Made by a program: the position numbers and the translations under genes. From Dokdonella_A sp051958935 (GTDB lineage Bacteria > Pseudomonadota > Gammaproteobacteria > Xanthomonadales > Rhodanobacteraceae), in the NCBI RefSeq assembly GCF_051958935.1, contig NZ_JBQCFP010000001.1:1-23781 (forward strand): a stretch of DNA of 23,781 bases, given 5' to 3'. Below the pieces are notes generated by a model that did no database searches, had not been told where the DNA came from, and was given only the letters and a program-made list of their open reading frames with translations. Of the stretch, positions 1-7,858 are shown one piece after another; within the stretch, counting starts at the first letter, position 1; the number at the start of each line of letters is the position of its first letter.

Positions 1-687
1 GCCGATCACCGGGAAGCCGTCGCGGCGCCGGTGCGGCAGCAGGGATTTCTGCAGCCGGCGCGCGAGGTCGAACTCGCGCTTGAGGCGCTGCTGCTCGAGC
101 AGGCTCGCGGCCATGCGCGCGCTGTTGATCGCGAGTGCCGCGGGCGCGGCGACGAGGTCGAGCAGTTCGGCGTCCGCGGCCGAGAATGGCGTGCCGTCGC
201 GGCGGTTGACGATCTCGAGCACGCCGATCGGTCCCGCCGCGGTGCGCAGCGGCGCGCAGACGAGGCTGCGCGTGACGAAGCCGGTGCTGTCGTCGGCGGC
301 ACGCCAGACGCGTGCATCGCTCGACGCGTCGGCGACGAGCTGGGTCGCGTTCTCGGCGACCGCAGCACCGACGATCCCCTGCCCGACCGCGAGGCGCGCG
401 CCGGCGATGTCGACCGGGCCGATGCAGATGCGACAGTCGAGCACGAGCGTGGCAGGGTCGAGCAGGAACAGCGAGGCCGCCTCGACCTGCATGAAGTCGA
501 CGACCCGCGTGACCGTTTCGGACAGCGTCTGGCGCAGGTCCAGCGAAACCGCGAGCGCCTGCGACAGCTCGGCGAGGAAGGCGAGCGTGCCCCCCTCCCC
601 GGTGCGCGGCTCGGCCGCCGGGCGCAACGTCGCGCGCACGCCGCCCGCGGTGCACGCACCGGCGGAGCGGGCGTGCAGCGCCTTCAT
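1..687 (-). CDS. GAF domain protein with SpoIIE/RsbU-type phosphatase start (partial, runs off left edge)
   Basis: The reading frame is open from ATG at 687 to the window edge, giving 229 residues without a stop. Residues about 35-190 look like a GAF domain: a helix with LRQTLSETVTRVVDF (51-65), then VGQGIVGAAVAEN (101-113) and GPIGVLEIVNRRDGTPFS (152-169). Next comes a helix and linker with EFDLARRLQKSLLP (205-218), which closely matches the segment that precedes PP2C/SpoIIE phosphatase domains in RsbU-like proteins. The catalytic domain itself would lie outside the window. Such proteins usually dephosphorylate an anti-anti-sigma factor or similar partner in response to a GAF-sensed signal. 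The start overlaps the pssA stop in ATGA (684-687), so translation is probably coupled to pssA. GAF is clear; the phosphatase call rests on the linker and could be wrong if another output domain follows. Confidence 0.8.
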   Translation of the reverse strand, partial: MKALHARSAGACTAGGVRATLRPAAEPRTGEGGTLAFLAELSQALAVSLDLRQTLSETVTRVVDFMQVEAASLFLLDPATLVLDCRICIGPVDIAGARLAVGQGIVGAAVAENATQLVADASSDARVWRAADDSTGFVTRSLVCAPLRTAAGPIGVLEIVNRRDGTPFSAADAELLDLVAAPAALAINSARMAASLLEQQRLKREFDLARRLQKSLLPHRRRDGFPVIG

Positions 688-1481
688 CCCTCGCTCCGCC
701 CGGAGCCGCGCGAGGCGCGCTCGCTGCGCTTTTGGCGCAGGCCCCAGAGCGTCATGGCCGGGCCGGACAGCACGTACGCAACGGCGATGCCGAACAGCAC
801 GCGCGGCGTGTCGACCGCGAGTGCGACGAGGATCAGCATCGCCGCGGGGATCCAGATGAACGGCACGCGGTCGGATTTGGGCCACGCCTTGAAGCTGAAA
901 TAGCGCACGCGGCTGACCATCAAGAGGCCGGCGACGATCGCGACGACCGGCGTCACGAAGTCCATTTCGCTCGCGCGCAGGCCGAGCCCGCCCGATTCGA
1001 TCGCCCAGACGAAGGACATGCACAGGCCTGCCGCGGCCGGGCTCGCGAGGCCCTGGAAGTAGCGCTTGTCGGCGACGCCGACCTGAGTGTTGAACCGCGC
1101 CAGGCGCAGCGCCGCGCAGGCGGCGTAGATGAACGCGGCGGCCCAGCCGAGCTTGCCCCAGCCCGAGCCGTACGCCTTGAGCGCCGAGAGCGACCAGGTG
1201 TAGAGCACCAGCGCGGGCGCGAGACCGAAGCTCACGAGGTCGGACAGCGAGTCGTACTGCACGCCGAACTCGCTCTGCGTACCGGTCAGGCGGGCGACCC
1301 GGCCGTCGAGCCCGTCGAGGATGCCGGCCACGAACACGGCGACCGCCGCGTCGGTGTAGCGCCCGCCGATGCCGGCGATGATCGCGTAGAAGCCTGCGAA
1401 CATCGCGCCGGTCGTGAACAGGTTCGGCAGCAGGTAGATACCGCGCGGCGGCTTGCGCGCGCCGGTCGAAGGAGCTTCCAT
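684..1481 (-). CDS. pssA: CDP-diacylglycerol--serine O-phosphatidyltransferase (phosphatidylserine synthase)
   Basis: A 265-residue integral membrane protein that joins serine to CDP-diacylglycerol, the first step toward phosphatidylethanolamine. The CDP-alcohol phosphatidyltransferase signature is complete: D59-G60-x2-A63-R64-x8-G73-x3-D77-x3-D81, whose aspartates bind the metal and substrate. The N-terminus GIYLLPNLFTTGAMFAGF and the ALRLARFN segment are typical of the short, membrane-spanning type II PssA (Bacillus-like), not the E. coli phospholipase-D-like PssA. About six to eight hydrophobic segments follow. The last 20 residues are basic and serine-rich and probably cytosolic. The start at 1481 is the only ATG that leaves the conserved N-terminus intact, although no strong Shine-Dalgarno sequence is visible. 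The stop overlaps the next gene's ATG by 4 nt. Function is well supported. Confidence 0.95.
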   Translation of the reverse strand: MEAPSTGARKPPRGIYLLPNLFTTGAMFAGFYAIIAGIGGRYTDAAVAVFVAGILDGLDGRVARLTGTQSEFGVQYDSLSDLVSFGLAPALVLYTWSLSALKAYGSGWGKLGWAAAFIYAACAALRLARFNTQVGVADKRYFQGLASPAAAGLCMSFVWAIESGGLGLRASEMDFVTPVVAIVAGLLMVSRVRYFSFKAWPKSDRVPFIWIPAAMLILVALAVDTPRVLFGIAVAYVLSGPAMTLWGLRQKRSERASRGSGRSEG

Positions 1482-1627
1482 GGTCGATCAGCGGCAGTGG
1501 ACGTCGTGGCCGTGAGTGTACCGTGATCCGCAAATCCGGGCGTTCTTGCTTGTAACGCGGCCCCAGTGGTGCTATCCAGTCGCCCGAGCGCCGCTCCTGA
1601 CGGCGCGCCGCAGACGAAGGCCCCCTC

Positions 1628-2050
1628 ATGAAGTGCAATTGGCTCCTCCTCGCCCTCCTCATGGCCAGCCTGCCGGTGGCTGCCGGCGAGATGTATTCAT
1701 GGACCGATGCCAATGGCACCAAGCACTTCTCCGACTCGCCGCCGCCATCCTCGATCAAGGCACAGAAGGTCAAGATGAAGGGCGGCGTCACCTCGAACGA
1801 GCCGACCGAGGAACAAGCGACCGGCACCGATGGCAAGAGCGGCGGCCCCGCACTCGCCGCCGCGGCCGGCTACGCCGCCGAGGACATCAAGCGCAACTGT
1901 GACATCGCGCGCCAGAACCTCGGCGTCGCCGAGGGTCGCAAGATCCCCGTCGACGCGCAGGGTTACCCGACCGATCTCGACGCGGCCAAGAGCCGCCAGC
2001 AGGAGATCGACAAGGCGAACCAGCAGATCAAGCTGTTCTGCGCGCACTGA
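1628..2050 (+). CDS. Exported DUF4124 domain protein
   Basis: A 140-residue protein with an N-terminal signal peptide (hydrophobic stretch WLLLALLMASLPVAAG, residues 5-20, with cleavage probably near residues 19-20). Directly after it is the DUF4124 motif YSWTDANGTKHFSDSPP (23-39), a short beta-rich module common in gammaproteobacterial periplasmic proteins. The middle is low-complexity and polar. The C-terminal part (about 84-140) is charged and helical, and carries two cysteines (C91 and C138) that could form a disulfide in the periplasm. The biochemical role of the family is not known. It is transcribed divergently from pssA and is followed by proS about 100 nt later, and it appears to be a single gene. 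Confidence 0.8.
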   Translation: MKCNWLLLALLMASLPVAAGEMYSWTDANGTKHFSDSPPPSSIKAQKVKMKGGVTSNEPTEEQATGTDGKSGGPALAAAAGYAAEDIKRNCDIARQNLGVAEGRKIPVDAQGYPTDLDAAKSRQQEIDKANQQIKLFCAH

Positions 2051-2111
2051 ACCAGGCGAGGCGGGGGTAGAGCCGACGGCTCCGCGAGCGCTGCCCGGCC
2101 ATGGGCGGCGC

Positions 2112-2120
2112 TGCTAGAAT
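2112..2120 (+). promoter_or_regulatory. Extended -10 promoter element of proS
   Basis: TGCTAGAAT fits an extended -10 (TGn followed by TAGAAT, five of six matches to TATAAT). No good -35 is seen, as expected for extended -10 promoters. Transcription would begin near 2127, about 25 nt before the proS ATG at 2152 and downstream of the upstream in-frame ATG at 2101. This argues for the 2152 start. Confidence 0.5.
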
Positions 2121-2151
2121 CGAACGTTCCGCCTTCAGTCACCGGAACGTC

Positions 2152-3849
2152 ATGCGCCTGTCCCGCTTCCACCTCGCGACCGTCAAGGAAGTTCCCGCCG
2201 ACGCGGAAATCGCCAGCCACCGGCTGATGCTGCGTACGGGCATGATCCGCAAGCTCGCCGCCGGCATCTACACCTGGTCGCCGCTCGGCTTGCGCGTGCT
2301 GTCGAAGGTCGAGAACGTCGTGCGCGAGGAGATGGACCGCGCCGGCGCGCTCGAGCTGCTGATGCCCTCGATCCAGCCGAAGGAACTGTGGGAGGAAACC
2401 GGGCGCTGGGAGAAGTTCGGTGGCCAGCTACTCAAGATCAAGGACCGCAAGGACGCCGCCTACTGCTACGGCCCGACCCACGAGGAAGTCATCACCGACT
2501 ACGCGCGTAACGAACTGCGCAGCTACAATCAGTTGCCGGTGAACTTCTACCAGATCCAGACCAAGTTCCGCGACGAGATCCGCCCGCGCTTCGGCGTCAT
2601 GCGCGCGCGCGAGTTCCTCATGAAGGACGCGTATTCGTTCCACCTCACGCACGATTGCCTCGCCAACGAATACCGCAACATGTACGACACCTACGGCCGC
2701 ATCTTCACGCGCCTGGGGCTGAAGTTCCGCGCGGTGCAGGCCGACACGGGCGCGATCGGCGGCAATGCGAGCCACGAGTTCCAGGTGCTCGCCGATTCGG
2801 GCGAGGACGCGATCGCGTTCTCGACCGGCTCGGACTATGCGGCCAACATCGAGATGGCCGAGGCGCTCGCGCCGGCCGCGCCGCGTCCCCCGGCCGCGCA
2901 GGCGCTCGCACGCGTCGCCACGCCGACGCAGAAGACGATCGAGGAAATCAGCGCATTCCTCGGCGTCGAGCCTGCCCGGTGCGTGAAGACGATCCTCGTG
3001 CGCGGCAAGGATGGCCTCGTTGCGTTGTGCGTGCGCGGCGACCACGAGGTCAACGAGGTCAAGGCGGCCAAGCTCGCCGAACTCCCGGGCGAATCGGTGC
3101 TCGCCGACGAAGCCGAGATCGTGCGCGCGACCGGCACCAAACCCGGCTTCATCGGTCCGGCGGGGCTGCCCGACACGATCCCCGTGATCGTCGATCGCAG
3201 CGCCGCCGCGCTCGCCGACTTCGTCTGCGGCGGCAACCAGGACGGCAGCCACTACACCGGCGCGAACTGGGAGCGCGACGCGCGCGTCACGCGCGTGGCG
3301 GACATCCGCAAGGTCGTCGAAGGCGATCCGTCGCCGGACGGCCACGGCATGCTCAAGATCGCGCGGGGCATCGAAGTCGGCCACGTGTTCCAGCTCGGCG
3401 ACACCTACGCGCGCGCGCTCGGCGCGACCGTGCTCGATGACGCCGGCAAGGCGCAGGTGATGCAGATGGGCTGCTACGGCATCGGCGTCAGCCGCATCGT
3501 CGCCGCCGCGATCGAGCAGAATCATGACGACGCCGGCATCGTGTGGCCCGAACCGATGGCCCCGTGGCGCGTCGCGATCTGCCCGATCGGTGCCGCGCAG
3601 AACGCACAGGTGCGCGAGGAGGCGGAGAAGCTCCACGACGAGCTTGCCGCGCGCGGCATCGACGTGCTGATCGACGACCGCGGCCTTCGCCCCGGCCCGA
3701 TGTTCGCCGACATGGAGCTGATCGGCATCCCGCACCGCATCGTGGTGAGCGAACGCGGCCTCGCCGCGGGCACGTTCGAGTACCGCCGTCGCGGCGAAAG
3801 CGAGAACCGCTCGCTGTCACGCGACGAACTGGCGCAGCTGCTCGGCTGA
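2152..3849 (+). CDS. proS: Prolyl-tRNA synthetase, bacterial type with editing insertion
   Basis: A 565-residue class II aminoacyl-tRNA synthetase that charges tRNA-Pro in the cytosol. The N-terminal sequence MRLSRFHLATVKEVPADAE is the standard bacterial ProS start. Motif 2 is FRDEIRPRFGVMRAREF (from residue 139), with the ATP-contacting arginine R144 or R146. Motif 3 is GCYGIGVSRIVAA (440-452) with R448. Between motifs 2 and 3, at about 255-385, is the YbaK-like INS editing domain that hydrolyses Ala-tRNA-Pro; it includes ARCVKTILVRGKDG and FVCGGNQDGSHYTGAN. The anticodon-binding domain follows from about 470 (WRVAICPIGAAQ; DVLIDDRGLRPGPMFADMELIG). Length is normal for the family. An in-frame ATG at 2101 would add 17 unrelated residues and lies upstream of the likely promoter, so 2152 was chosen. 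It is probably monocistronic. Confidence 0.97.
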   Translation: MRLSRFHLATVKEVPADAEIASHRLMLRTGMIRKLAAGIYTWSPLGLRVLSKVENVVREEMDRAGALELLMPSIQPKELWEETGRWEKFGGQLLKIKDRKDAAYCYGPTHEEVITDYARNELRSYNQLPVNFYQIQTKFRDEIRPRFGVMRAREFLMKDAYSFHLTHDCLANEYRNMYDTYGRIFTRLGLKFRAVQADTGAIGGNASHEFQVLADSGEDAIAFSTGSDYAANIEMAEALAPAAPRPPAAQALARVATPTQKTIEEISAFLGVEPARCVKTILVRGKDGLVALCVRGDHEVNEVKAAKLAELPGESVLADEAEIVRATGTKPGFIGPAGLPDTIPVIVDRSAAALADFVCGGNQDGSHYTGANWERDARVTRVADIRKVVEGDPSPDGHGMLKIARGIEVGHVFQLGDTYARALGATVLDDAGKAQVMQMGCYGIGVSRIVAAAIEQNHDDAGIVWPEPMAPWRVAICPIGAAQNAQVREEAEKLHDELAARGIDVLIDDRGLRPGPMFADMELIGIPHRIVVSERGLAAGTFEYRRRGESENRSLSRDELAQLLG

Positions 3850-3934
3850 ATCCAGGCGGCAGAGAATCACGCACCGCAAAATGCGCAGCCGATCACAGAT
3901 CGGCGCGTGCCGCGCGAGCGCGACGCAGGCGTTT

Positions 3935-3943
3935 TGCTAGCAT
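3935..3943 (+). promoter_or_regulatory. Extended -10 promoter element of the H-NS-like gene
   Basis: TGCTAGCAT matches the extended -10 pattern TGnTAnnnT and closely resembles the element ahead of proS. Transcription would start near 3950, leaving a leader of about 43 nt before the ATG at 3993. No -35 is evident. A 7-bp hairpin (GCCGATC / GATCGGC, 3888-3904) lies upstream, between the proS stop and this element. Confidence 0.4.
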
Positions 3944-3992
3944 CACCGGTTCGTTCGGGCAGGCCGGCCGCCGCGAATCGAAAGGCGAAAAC

Positions 3993-4313
3993 ATGGCGAT
4001 TGACCTCAAGTCGATGAACCACTCCCAGCTGTCCGAGCTGATCGCGCGCGCGCAGGCGCGCCAGCGCGAACTCGTGCGCGAGAAGGCGGCCAGGCTGCGC
4101 GACAAGATCCATGCGCTGGTCGAGGCGGAGGGGCTCGGCATCGACGACGTACTGGGTTCGCGCGGCAAGCGCACGGCGACGGGGCGCAAGGTCAAGCCGA
4201 AGTACCGCAACCCGACGACGGGGGAAACCTGGACCGGCCGTGGCAAGCGACCGCACTGGTTCAGCGCGGCATTGTCGTCCGGCAAGAAGGAAAAGGACCT
4301 TCTGATCGGCTGA
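3993..4313 (+). CDS. H-NS family nucleoid-associated protein (short, XrvA-like)
   Basis: A 106-residue DNA-binding protein. Residues about 5-45 are charged and helical (LSELIARAQARQRELVREKAARLRDKIH), as in the oligomerisation coiled coil. Residues 66-93 carry the H-NS C-terminal domain, with KYRNPTTGETWTGRGKRPHW (70-89). The GRGKRP loop (82-87) corresponds to the AT-hook-like motif that enters the minor groove of AT-rich DNA. Such proteins usually silence AT-rich, often acquired, genes. The spacing and the purine-rich sequence AAAGGCGAAAAC just before the ATG support this start. A longer in-frame reading back to 3543 is a shadow of proS. The gene stands alone between proS and a glycan operon. 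The TGATCGGC unit at the stop is tandemly duplicated (4303-4318), without consequence for the protein. Confidence 0.9.
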   Translation: MAIDLKSMNHSQLSELIARAQARQRELVREKAARLRDKIHALVEAEGLGIDDVLGSRGKRTATGRKVKPKYRNPTTGETWTGRGKRPHWFSAALSSGKKEKDLLIG

Positions 4314-4483
4314 TCGGCTGAGCGCCGCGCAAGCCGCGGGGCGCGCCAGCGGCCTCGCCCCGGCGTTCCGCCCTGCGGCCCGATCGACGCCGTGCTGGCG
4401 GATTTCGGCACGCCTCTGGCAAGATTTCCGTCGTTCGCCGCGGCCGCATGCCCGCGGCGCCTCCCCTCCCGTCGACGCGACCC

Positions 4484-5599
4484 ATGACCACGGCCCAGCG
4501 CAGGATTCCGTTCAACGCACTCGACCGACAGAACGGCGGCGAGCTCGGCGCGCGCATGGGCGACGCCGCATGCCGCATCATAGGCGGCGGGTGGTACGTG
4601 CTCGGGGTCGAAGTCGAGGCCTTCGAGCGCGAGTTCGCAGCATATTGCGGCGCGTCGCACGCGATCGGCGTCGCGAACGGCTCGGATGCACTGGAACTGG
4701 CGATCGCGAGCCTCGGCCTGCCCGCCGGGACCGAAGTGGCGGTAGCGCCGAACGCAGCGATGTACGCGACGCTGGCGATCCTCGCCAACGGCCTCGTGCC
4801 GCTTTTCGTCGACGTCGATCCGCTGCGCGCGACGCTCGACCCGCAGGCGCTCGCCGCCGCGATCACGCCGCGAACGCGCGCCGTCGTCGCGACGCATCTG
4901 TACGGTGCGCTCGCCGACATGGATGCGATCGGCAAGGTCGCACGGGCCCACGGCCTCACCATGATCGAGGACTGCGCGCAGGCGCACGGCGCGAGCCTCG
5001 GCGGACGGCGCGCAGGATCGTTCGGCGCACTCGCCTGCTTCAGCTTCTACCCGACCAAGAACCTCGGCGCGCTCGGCGACGGCGGCGCGGTGACGACCTC
5101 GGACGATGCCCTTGCCGCGCGCGTGCGCCAGCTGCGCCAGTACGGCTGGAAGGAGAAATACAGCGTCACCGCCGCGCACGGACGCAACAGCCGCCTCGAT
5201 GAACTGCAGGCGGCCCTGCTGCGCCTCAAGCTTCCCCTCGTCGACGCCTGGAACGCGCGCCGGCGCGCGATCGCCGCGCGCTACGGTCGCGGCATCCGCC
5301 ATCCTGCGATCGAACTGCCGCCCCTGCCCGGCACCGACCAGGTCGCACACCTGTACGTCGTGCGCAGCGAGCGGCGCGACGCGCTGCGCGGCCACCTCGC
5401 CGCCTGCGGCATCGGCGTCGACATCCACTACCCGATTCCCGATCACCGCCAGCCCGTATTCGGCGAGCGCTATGCCACGCTCTCGCTGCCGGTAGCCGAG
5501 CGTCTCGCGCGCACGTCGCTGTCGCTGCCGTGCTTTGCCGAGCTCGAGGATGCCGAGGTCGACGCCGTCATCGCTGCCTGCAACGGGTGGGACGCCTGA
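4484..5599 (+). CDS. DegT/DnrJ/EryC1-type sugar-nucleotide aminotransferase (WxcK/FdtB-like)
   Basis: A 371-residue PLP enzyme of the nucleotide-sugar aminotransferase family. Markers are the N-terminal IPFNALDRQ, GVANGSDALELAI (62-74), the PLP-pyridine aspartate D163 in IEDCAQAHGA (161-170), and SFYPTKNLGALGDGG with the Schiff-base lysine K192. The C-terminal NSRLDELQAA and the HLYVVR strand are also typical. Its neighbour carries a 3,4-ketoisomerase domain, so the likely reaction is transfer of an amino group to C3 of a dTDP-3-keto-6-deoxyhexose, giving dTDP-Fuc3N or dTDP-Qui3N. Gal or Glc stereochemistry cannot be read from the sequence. An upstream in-frame ATG at 4448 would add 12 residues; neither start has a clear Shine-Dalgarno sequence. 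The stop overlaps the next start by 1 nt (TGATG). First gene of a four-gene operon. Confidence 0.9.
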   Translation: MTTAQRRIPFNALDRQNGGELGARMGDAACRIIGGGWYVLGVEVEAFEREFAAYCGASHAIGVANGSDALELAIASLGLPAGTEVAVAPNAAMYATLAILANGLVPLFVDVDPLRATLDPQALAAAITPRTRAVVATHLYGALADMDAIGKVARAHGLTMIEDCAQAHGASLGGRRAGSFGALACFSFYPTKNLGALGDGGAVTTSDDALAARVRQLRQYGWKEKYSVTAAHGRNSRLDELQAALLRLKLPLVDAWNARRRAIAARYGRGIRHPAIELPPLPGTDQVAHLYVVRSERRDALRGHLAACGIGVDIHYPIPDHRQPVFGERYATLSLPVAERLARTSLSLPCFAELEDAEVDAVIAACNGWDA

Positions 5600-6540
5600 T
5601 GCACTCGCTCGTCGTCCCGGTGTACGGGAACGAGGCGTCGATCGGCGAGCTGCTCGAAGCGATCACCGGGCTCGCACGACGGCTGCCGCAACCGCTCGAA
5701 GCGGTGTTCGTCGTCGACGGCAGCCCGGACCGGAGCTACGCGCTGCTGCGCGACGCGCTGCCACGGATGCCGTTCCGTGCGCAGCTGCTGTCCCACTCGC
5801 GAAATTTCGGCGCCTTCGCGGCGATCCGCACCGGCCTCGCCGCCGCGCGCGGCGACGACGTCGCCGTGATGGCCGCCGACCTGCAGGAGCCGATCGAACT
5901 GATCGAGCGCTTCTACGGCGTGCTCGCACGCGACGAGGCCGACATCGTGGTCGGCACTCGCGTCGCGCGCGCGGACCCGTTCTTCTCGCGCGTTGCCTCG
6001 GCGATGTTCTGGTGGCTGTACCGCCGCCTCGTGCTGCCGCAGATCCCCCGCGGCGGCGTCGACGTGTTCGCCTGCAACCGTGCGTTCCGCACCGAACTGC
6101 TGGCGATGGGCGAGGCGAATACGTCGCTGGTCGGGCAGCTCTTCTGGCTCGGCATGCGCCGCACCGTGCTGCCGTACGAGCGCCTCGCCCGCCGGCACGG
6201 CCGCAGCGGCTGGTCGTTCTCGCGCAAGCTGAAGTACCTCATGGACAGCGTGTTCGCGTTCTCCGACCTGCCGGTGCGGCTGCTCATCCTGGTCGGCGGC
6301 CTCGGCCTCGGCACCGCGCTGCTGCTCGGCGCGGTGGTGGCGGTCGCGCGCCTGCTCGGCTACATCACGTTGCCCGGTTACGCGATGACGATGCTCACCC
6401 TGCTGTTCTTCGGCGGACTCAACACGTTCGGCCTCGGCCTGATCGGCGCCTACGTGTGGCGCGCGTACGAAAACACGAAGCAGCGGCCGTTGGCGATCGT
6501 GCACCGCGCACAGGAATTCACGGGGGCACCACCCGAATGA
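5599..6540 (+). CDS. GtrB/DPM1-like polyprenyl-phosphate glycosyltransferase (family 2)
   Basis: A 313-residue GT-A enzyme. MHSLVVPVYGNEASI opens the family 2 fold. VVDGSPD (38-44) and AADLQEP (92-98) carry the nucleotide- and metal-binding aspartates. The C-terminal third has two transmembrane helices at about 226-250 and 263-286, the layout of GtrB and dolichol-phosphate-mannose-synthase-like enzymes that transfer a sugar to undecaprenyl phosphate on the cytoplasmic face. The operon context suggests the donor is the dTDP-3-acylamido sugar made by its neighbours. The ATG at 5599 overlaps the aminotransferase stop by 1 nt, and its own stop overlaps the next ATG (ATGA). It resembles WxcL of the Xanthomonas campestris LPS cluster in position and type, judged from memory of that cluster. 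Confidence 0.88.
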   Translation: MHSLVVPVYGNEASIGELLEAITGLARRLPQPLEAVFVVDGSPDRSYALLRDALPRMPFRAQLLSHSRNFGAFAAIRTGLAAARGDDVAVMAADLQEPIELIERFYGVLARDEADIVVGTRVARADPFFSRVASAMFWWLYRRLVLPQIPRGGVDVFACNRAFRTELLAMGEANTSLVGQLFWLGMRRTVLPYERLARRHGRSGWSFSRKLKYLMDSVFAFSDLPVRLLILVGGLGLGTALLLGAVVAVARLLGYITLPGYAMTMLTLLFFGGLNTFGLGLIGAYVWRAYENTKQRPLAIVHRAQEFTGAPPE

Positions 6541-7472
6541 ACCATTTCGTGCATCCGCAGGGGCTGTGCGAATCGTCCAAGGTCGGCGCGCGCACGCGCG
6601 TGTGGGCGTTCGCGCATGTGCTGCCGGGCGCGACGATCGGCGAGGACTGCAACATCTGCGACCACGTGTTCGTCGAGAACGACGTCGTCGTCGGCGACCG
6701 CGTGACGATCAAATGCGGCGTGCAGCTGTGGGACGGCGTCCGCGTCGGCAACGACGTGTTCATCGGGCCGAATGCGACGTTCACCAACGACCGTTTCCCG
6801 CGCAGCAAGGCCTATCCCGAGCGCTTCGCGCAGACGCTGCTCGAGGACCACGTATCGATCGGCGCGAATGCGACATTGCTGCCCGGCGTCACGATCGGTC
6901 GCAATGCGATGGTCGGCGCCGGCGCGGTGGTCACGCGCTCGGTGCCGCCGAACGCGATCGTCGTCGGAAATCCGGCGCGCATCGTCGGCTACGTCAACGC
7001 CAAGACCGACGCGGCGGCGGCTCTCGACGCGGTACCGGCGCAGACCGGCGCGCGCCGCCTCGGTGTCGGCGAGGTCAGCGTGCATCGCCTGCCGCGCGTC
7101 GCCGACATGCGCGGCAGCCTCAGCGTCGGCGAGTTCGAGCGCACCGTGCCGTTCGCACCCAAACGCTACTTCCTCGTATTCGACGTGCCCGGGCGCGAGG
7201 TGCGTGGCGAACACGCGCACCGCGAGTGCCACCAGTTCCTCGTCTGCGTGCGCGGATCGGTGTCCGTGCTTGTCGATGACGGCCGGCGACGCGCGGAAGT
7301 GCTGCTCGATCGGCCCGACGTCGGCATCCACATCCCGCCGATGATCTGGGGCACGCAGTACCGCTACTCGGGCGACGCCGTGCTCCTCGTGTTCGCCTCC
7401 CACTACTACGACGCGAACGAGTACATCCGCGACTACGCGACGTGGCTGGGCGAGCGGGAGCGCGCCGGATGA
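6537..7472 (+). CDS. wxcM: Bifunctional sugar N-acyltransferase / 3,4-ketoisomerase (WxcM/FdtD-like fusion)
   Basis: A 311-residue two-domain protein. Residues 1-155 are a left-handed beta-helix of hexapeptide repeats (WAFAHVLPGATIGEDCNICDH, 23-43, and VSIGANATLLPGVTIG, 106-121), ending in AIVVGNPARIVGY as in sugar O/N-acyltransferases. Residues about 175-305 are the FdtA (WxcM-like C-terminal) cupin: DMRGSLSVGEFE (190-201), FDVPGREVRGEHAHRECHQF (215-234) with H226 and H228 fitting the family's active-site H-x-H, and IPPMIWGTQY (266-275). The isomerase moves the keto group of dTDP-4-keto-6-deoxyglucose from C4 to C3, and the acyltransferase acylates the amino group placed there by the upstream aminotransferase. 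Fusions of this order are known as WxcM and FdtD. ATGA overlaps couple it to both neighbours. A longer in-frame reading back to 5535 is a shadow. Confidence 0.9.
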   Translation: MNHFVHPQGLCESSKVGARTRVWAFAHVLPGATIGEDCNICDHVFVENDVVVGDRVTIKCGVQLWDGVRVGNDVFIGPNATFTNDRFPRSKAYPERFAQTLLEDHVSIGANATLLPGVTIGRNAMVGAGAVVTRSVPPNAIVVGNPARIVGYVNAKTDAAAALDAVPAQTGARRLGVGEVSVHRLPRVADMRGSLSVGEFERTVPFAPKRYFLVFDVPGREVRGEHAHRECHQFLVCVRGSVSVLVDDGRRRAEVLLDRPDVGIHIPPMIWGTQYRYSGDAVLLVFASHYYDANEYIRDYATWLGERERAG

Positions 7473-7858
7473 AAGTCGCGGCGCCACCGCGACGCGGTCG
7501 CGAGATCCTGCGCTTCCTCGCCGGCGGCGCGAGCACGACCGCCGTCTCCTACGCGGTATACCTGCTCCTGCTGGCGCGCCTGCCTTACGTCGCCGCCTAC
7601 TCGATCGCGTATGCGGTGGGCATCGCCTGGTCGTACTTCGCGAACACGTGGTTCGTGTTCCGCGAGCGCGCGAGCGTGTCGCGCGCGCTCGCGTTCCCGC
7701 TCGTCTACGCCGTGCAGTACCTCGTCGGCTCGCTGCTGCTGTTCGCCCTCGTCGACGGCCTGCACGTGCCCGCGGCGTTCGGCCCGCTGCTGGTGGTGGT
7801 GCTGACGCTGCCGCTCACCTACGTGCTGTCGCGGCGGATCATCGTACGCTCGCGCTGA
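7469..7858 (+). CDS. GtrA-like flippase, four transmembrane helices
   Basis: A 129-residue membrane protein of the GtrA family. It has about four hydrophobic helices (roughly 22-40, 44-62, 72-92 and 97-117). FLAGGASTTAVSYAVYLLLL and YAVGIAWSYFANTWFVFRE are the family hallmarks. GtrA proteins are thought to flip polyprenyl-phosphate-linked monosaccharides to the periplasmic face, working with a GtrB-type synthase; a GtrB-like gene lies two genes upstream. Start ATG 7469 overlaps the previous stop (ATGA). The last 20 bp overlap the 3' end of the convergent YfhO-like gene. It is the last gene of the operon, and no terminator is visible behind it. Confidence 0.87.
   Translation: MKVAAPPRRGREILRFLAGGASTTAVSYAVYLLLLARLPYVAAYSIAYAVGIAWSYFANTWFVFRERASVSRALAFPLVYAVQYLVGSLLLFALVDGLHVPAAFGPLLVVVLTLPLTYVLSRRIIVRSR

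Noticed and set aside
6..659. 217-residue minus-strand frame at the left end
   Set aside because: Serine- and arginine-rich, with no domain. The overlapping frame starting at 687 carries a clear GAF domain coupled to pssA.
2101..2151. Upstream ATG for proS adding 17 residues
   Set aside because: Lies upstream of the likely -10 element, and the added residues are not part of the conserved ProS N-terminus.
3888..3904. Hairpin GCCGATC / GATCGGC behind proS as a terminator
   Set aside because: The stem is only 7 bp and no T-run follows on either strand, so an intrinsic terminator is not supported.
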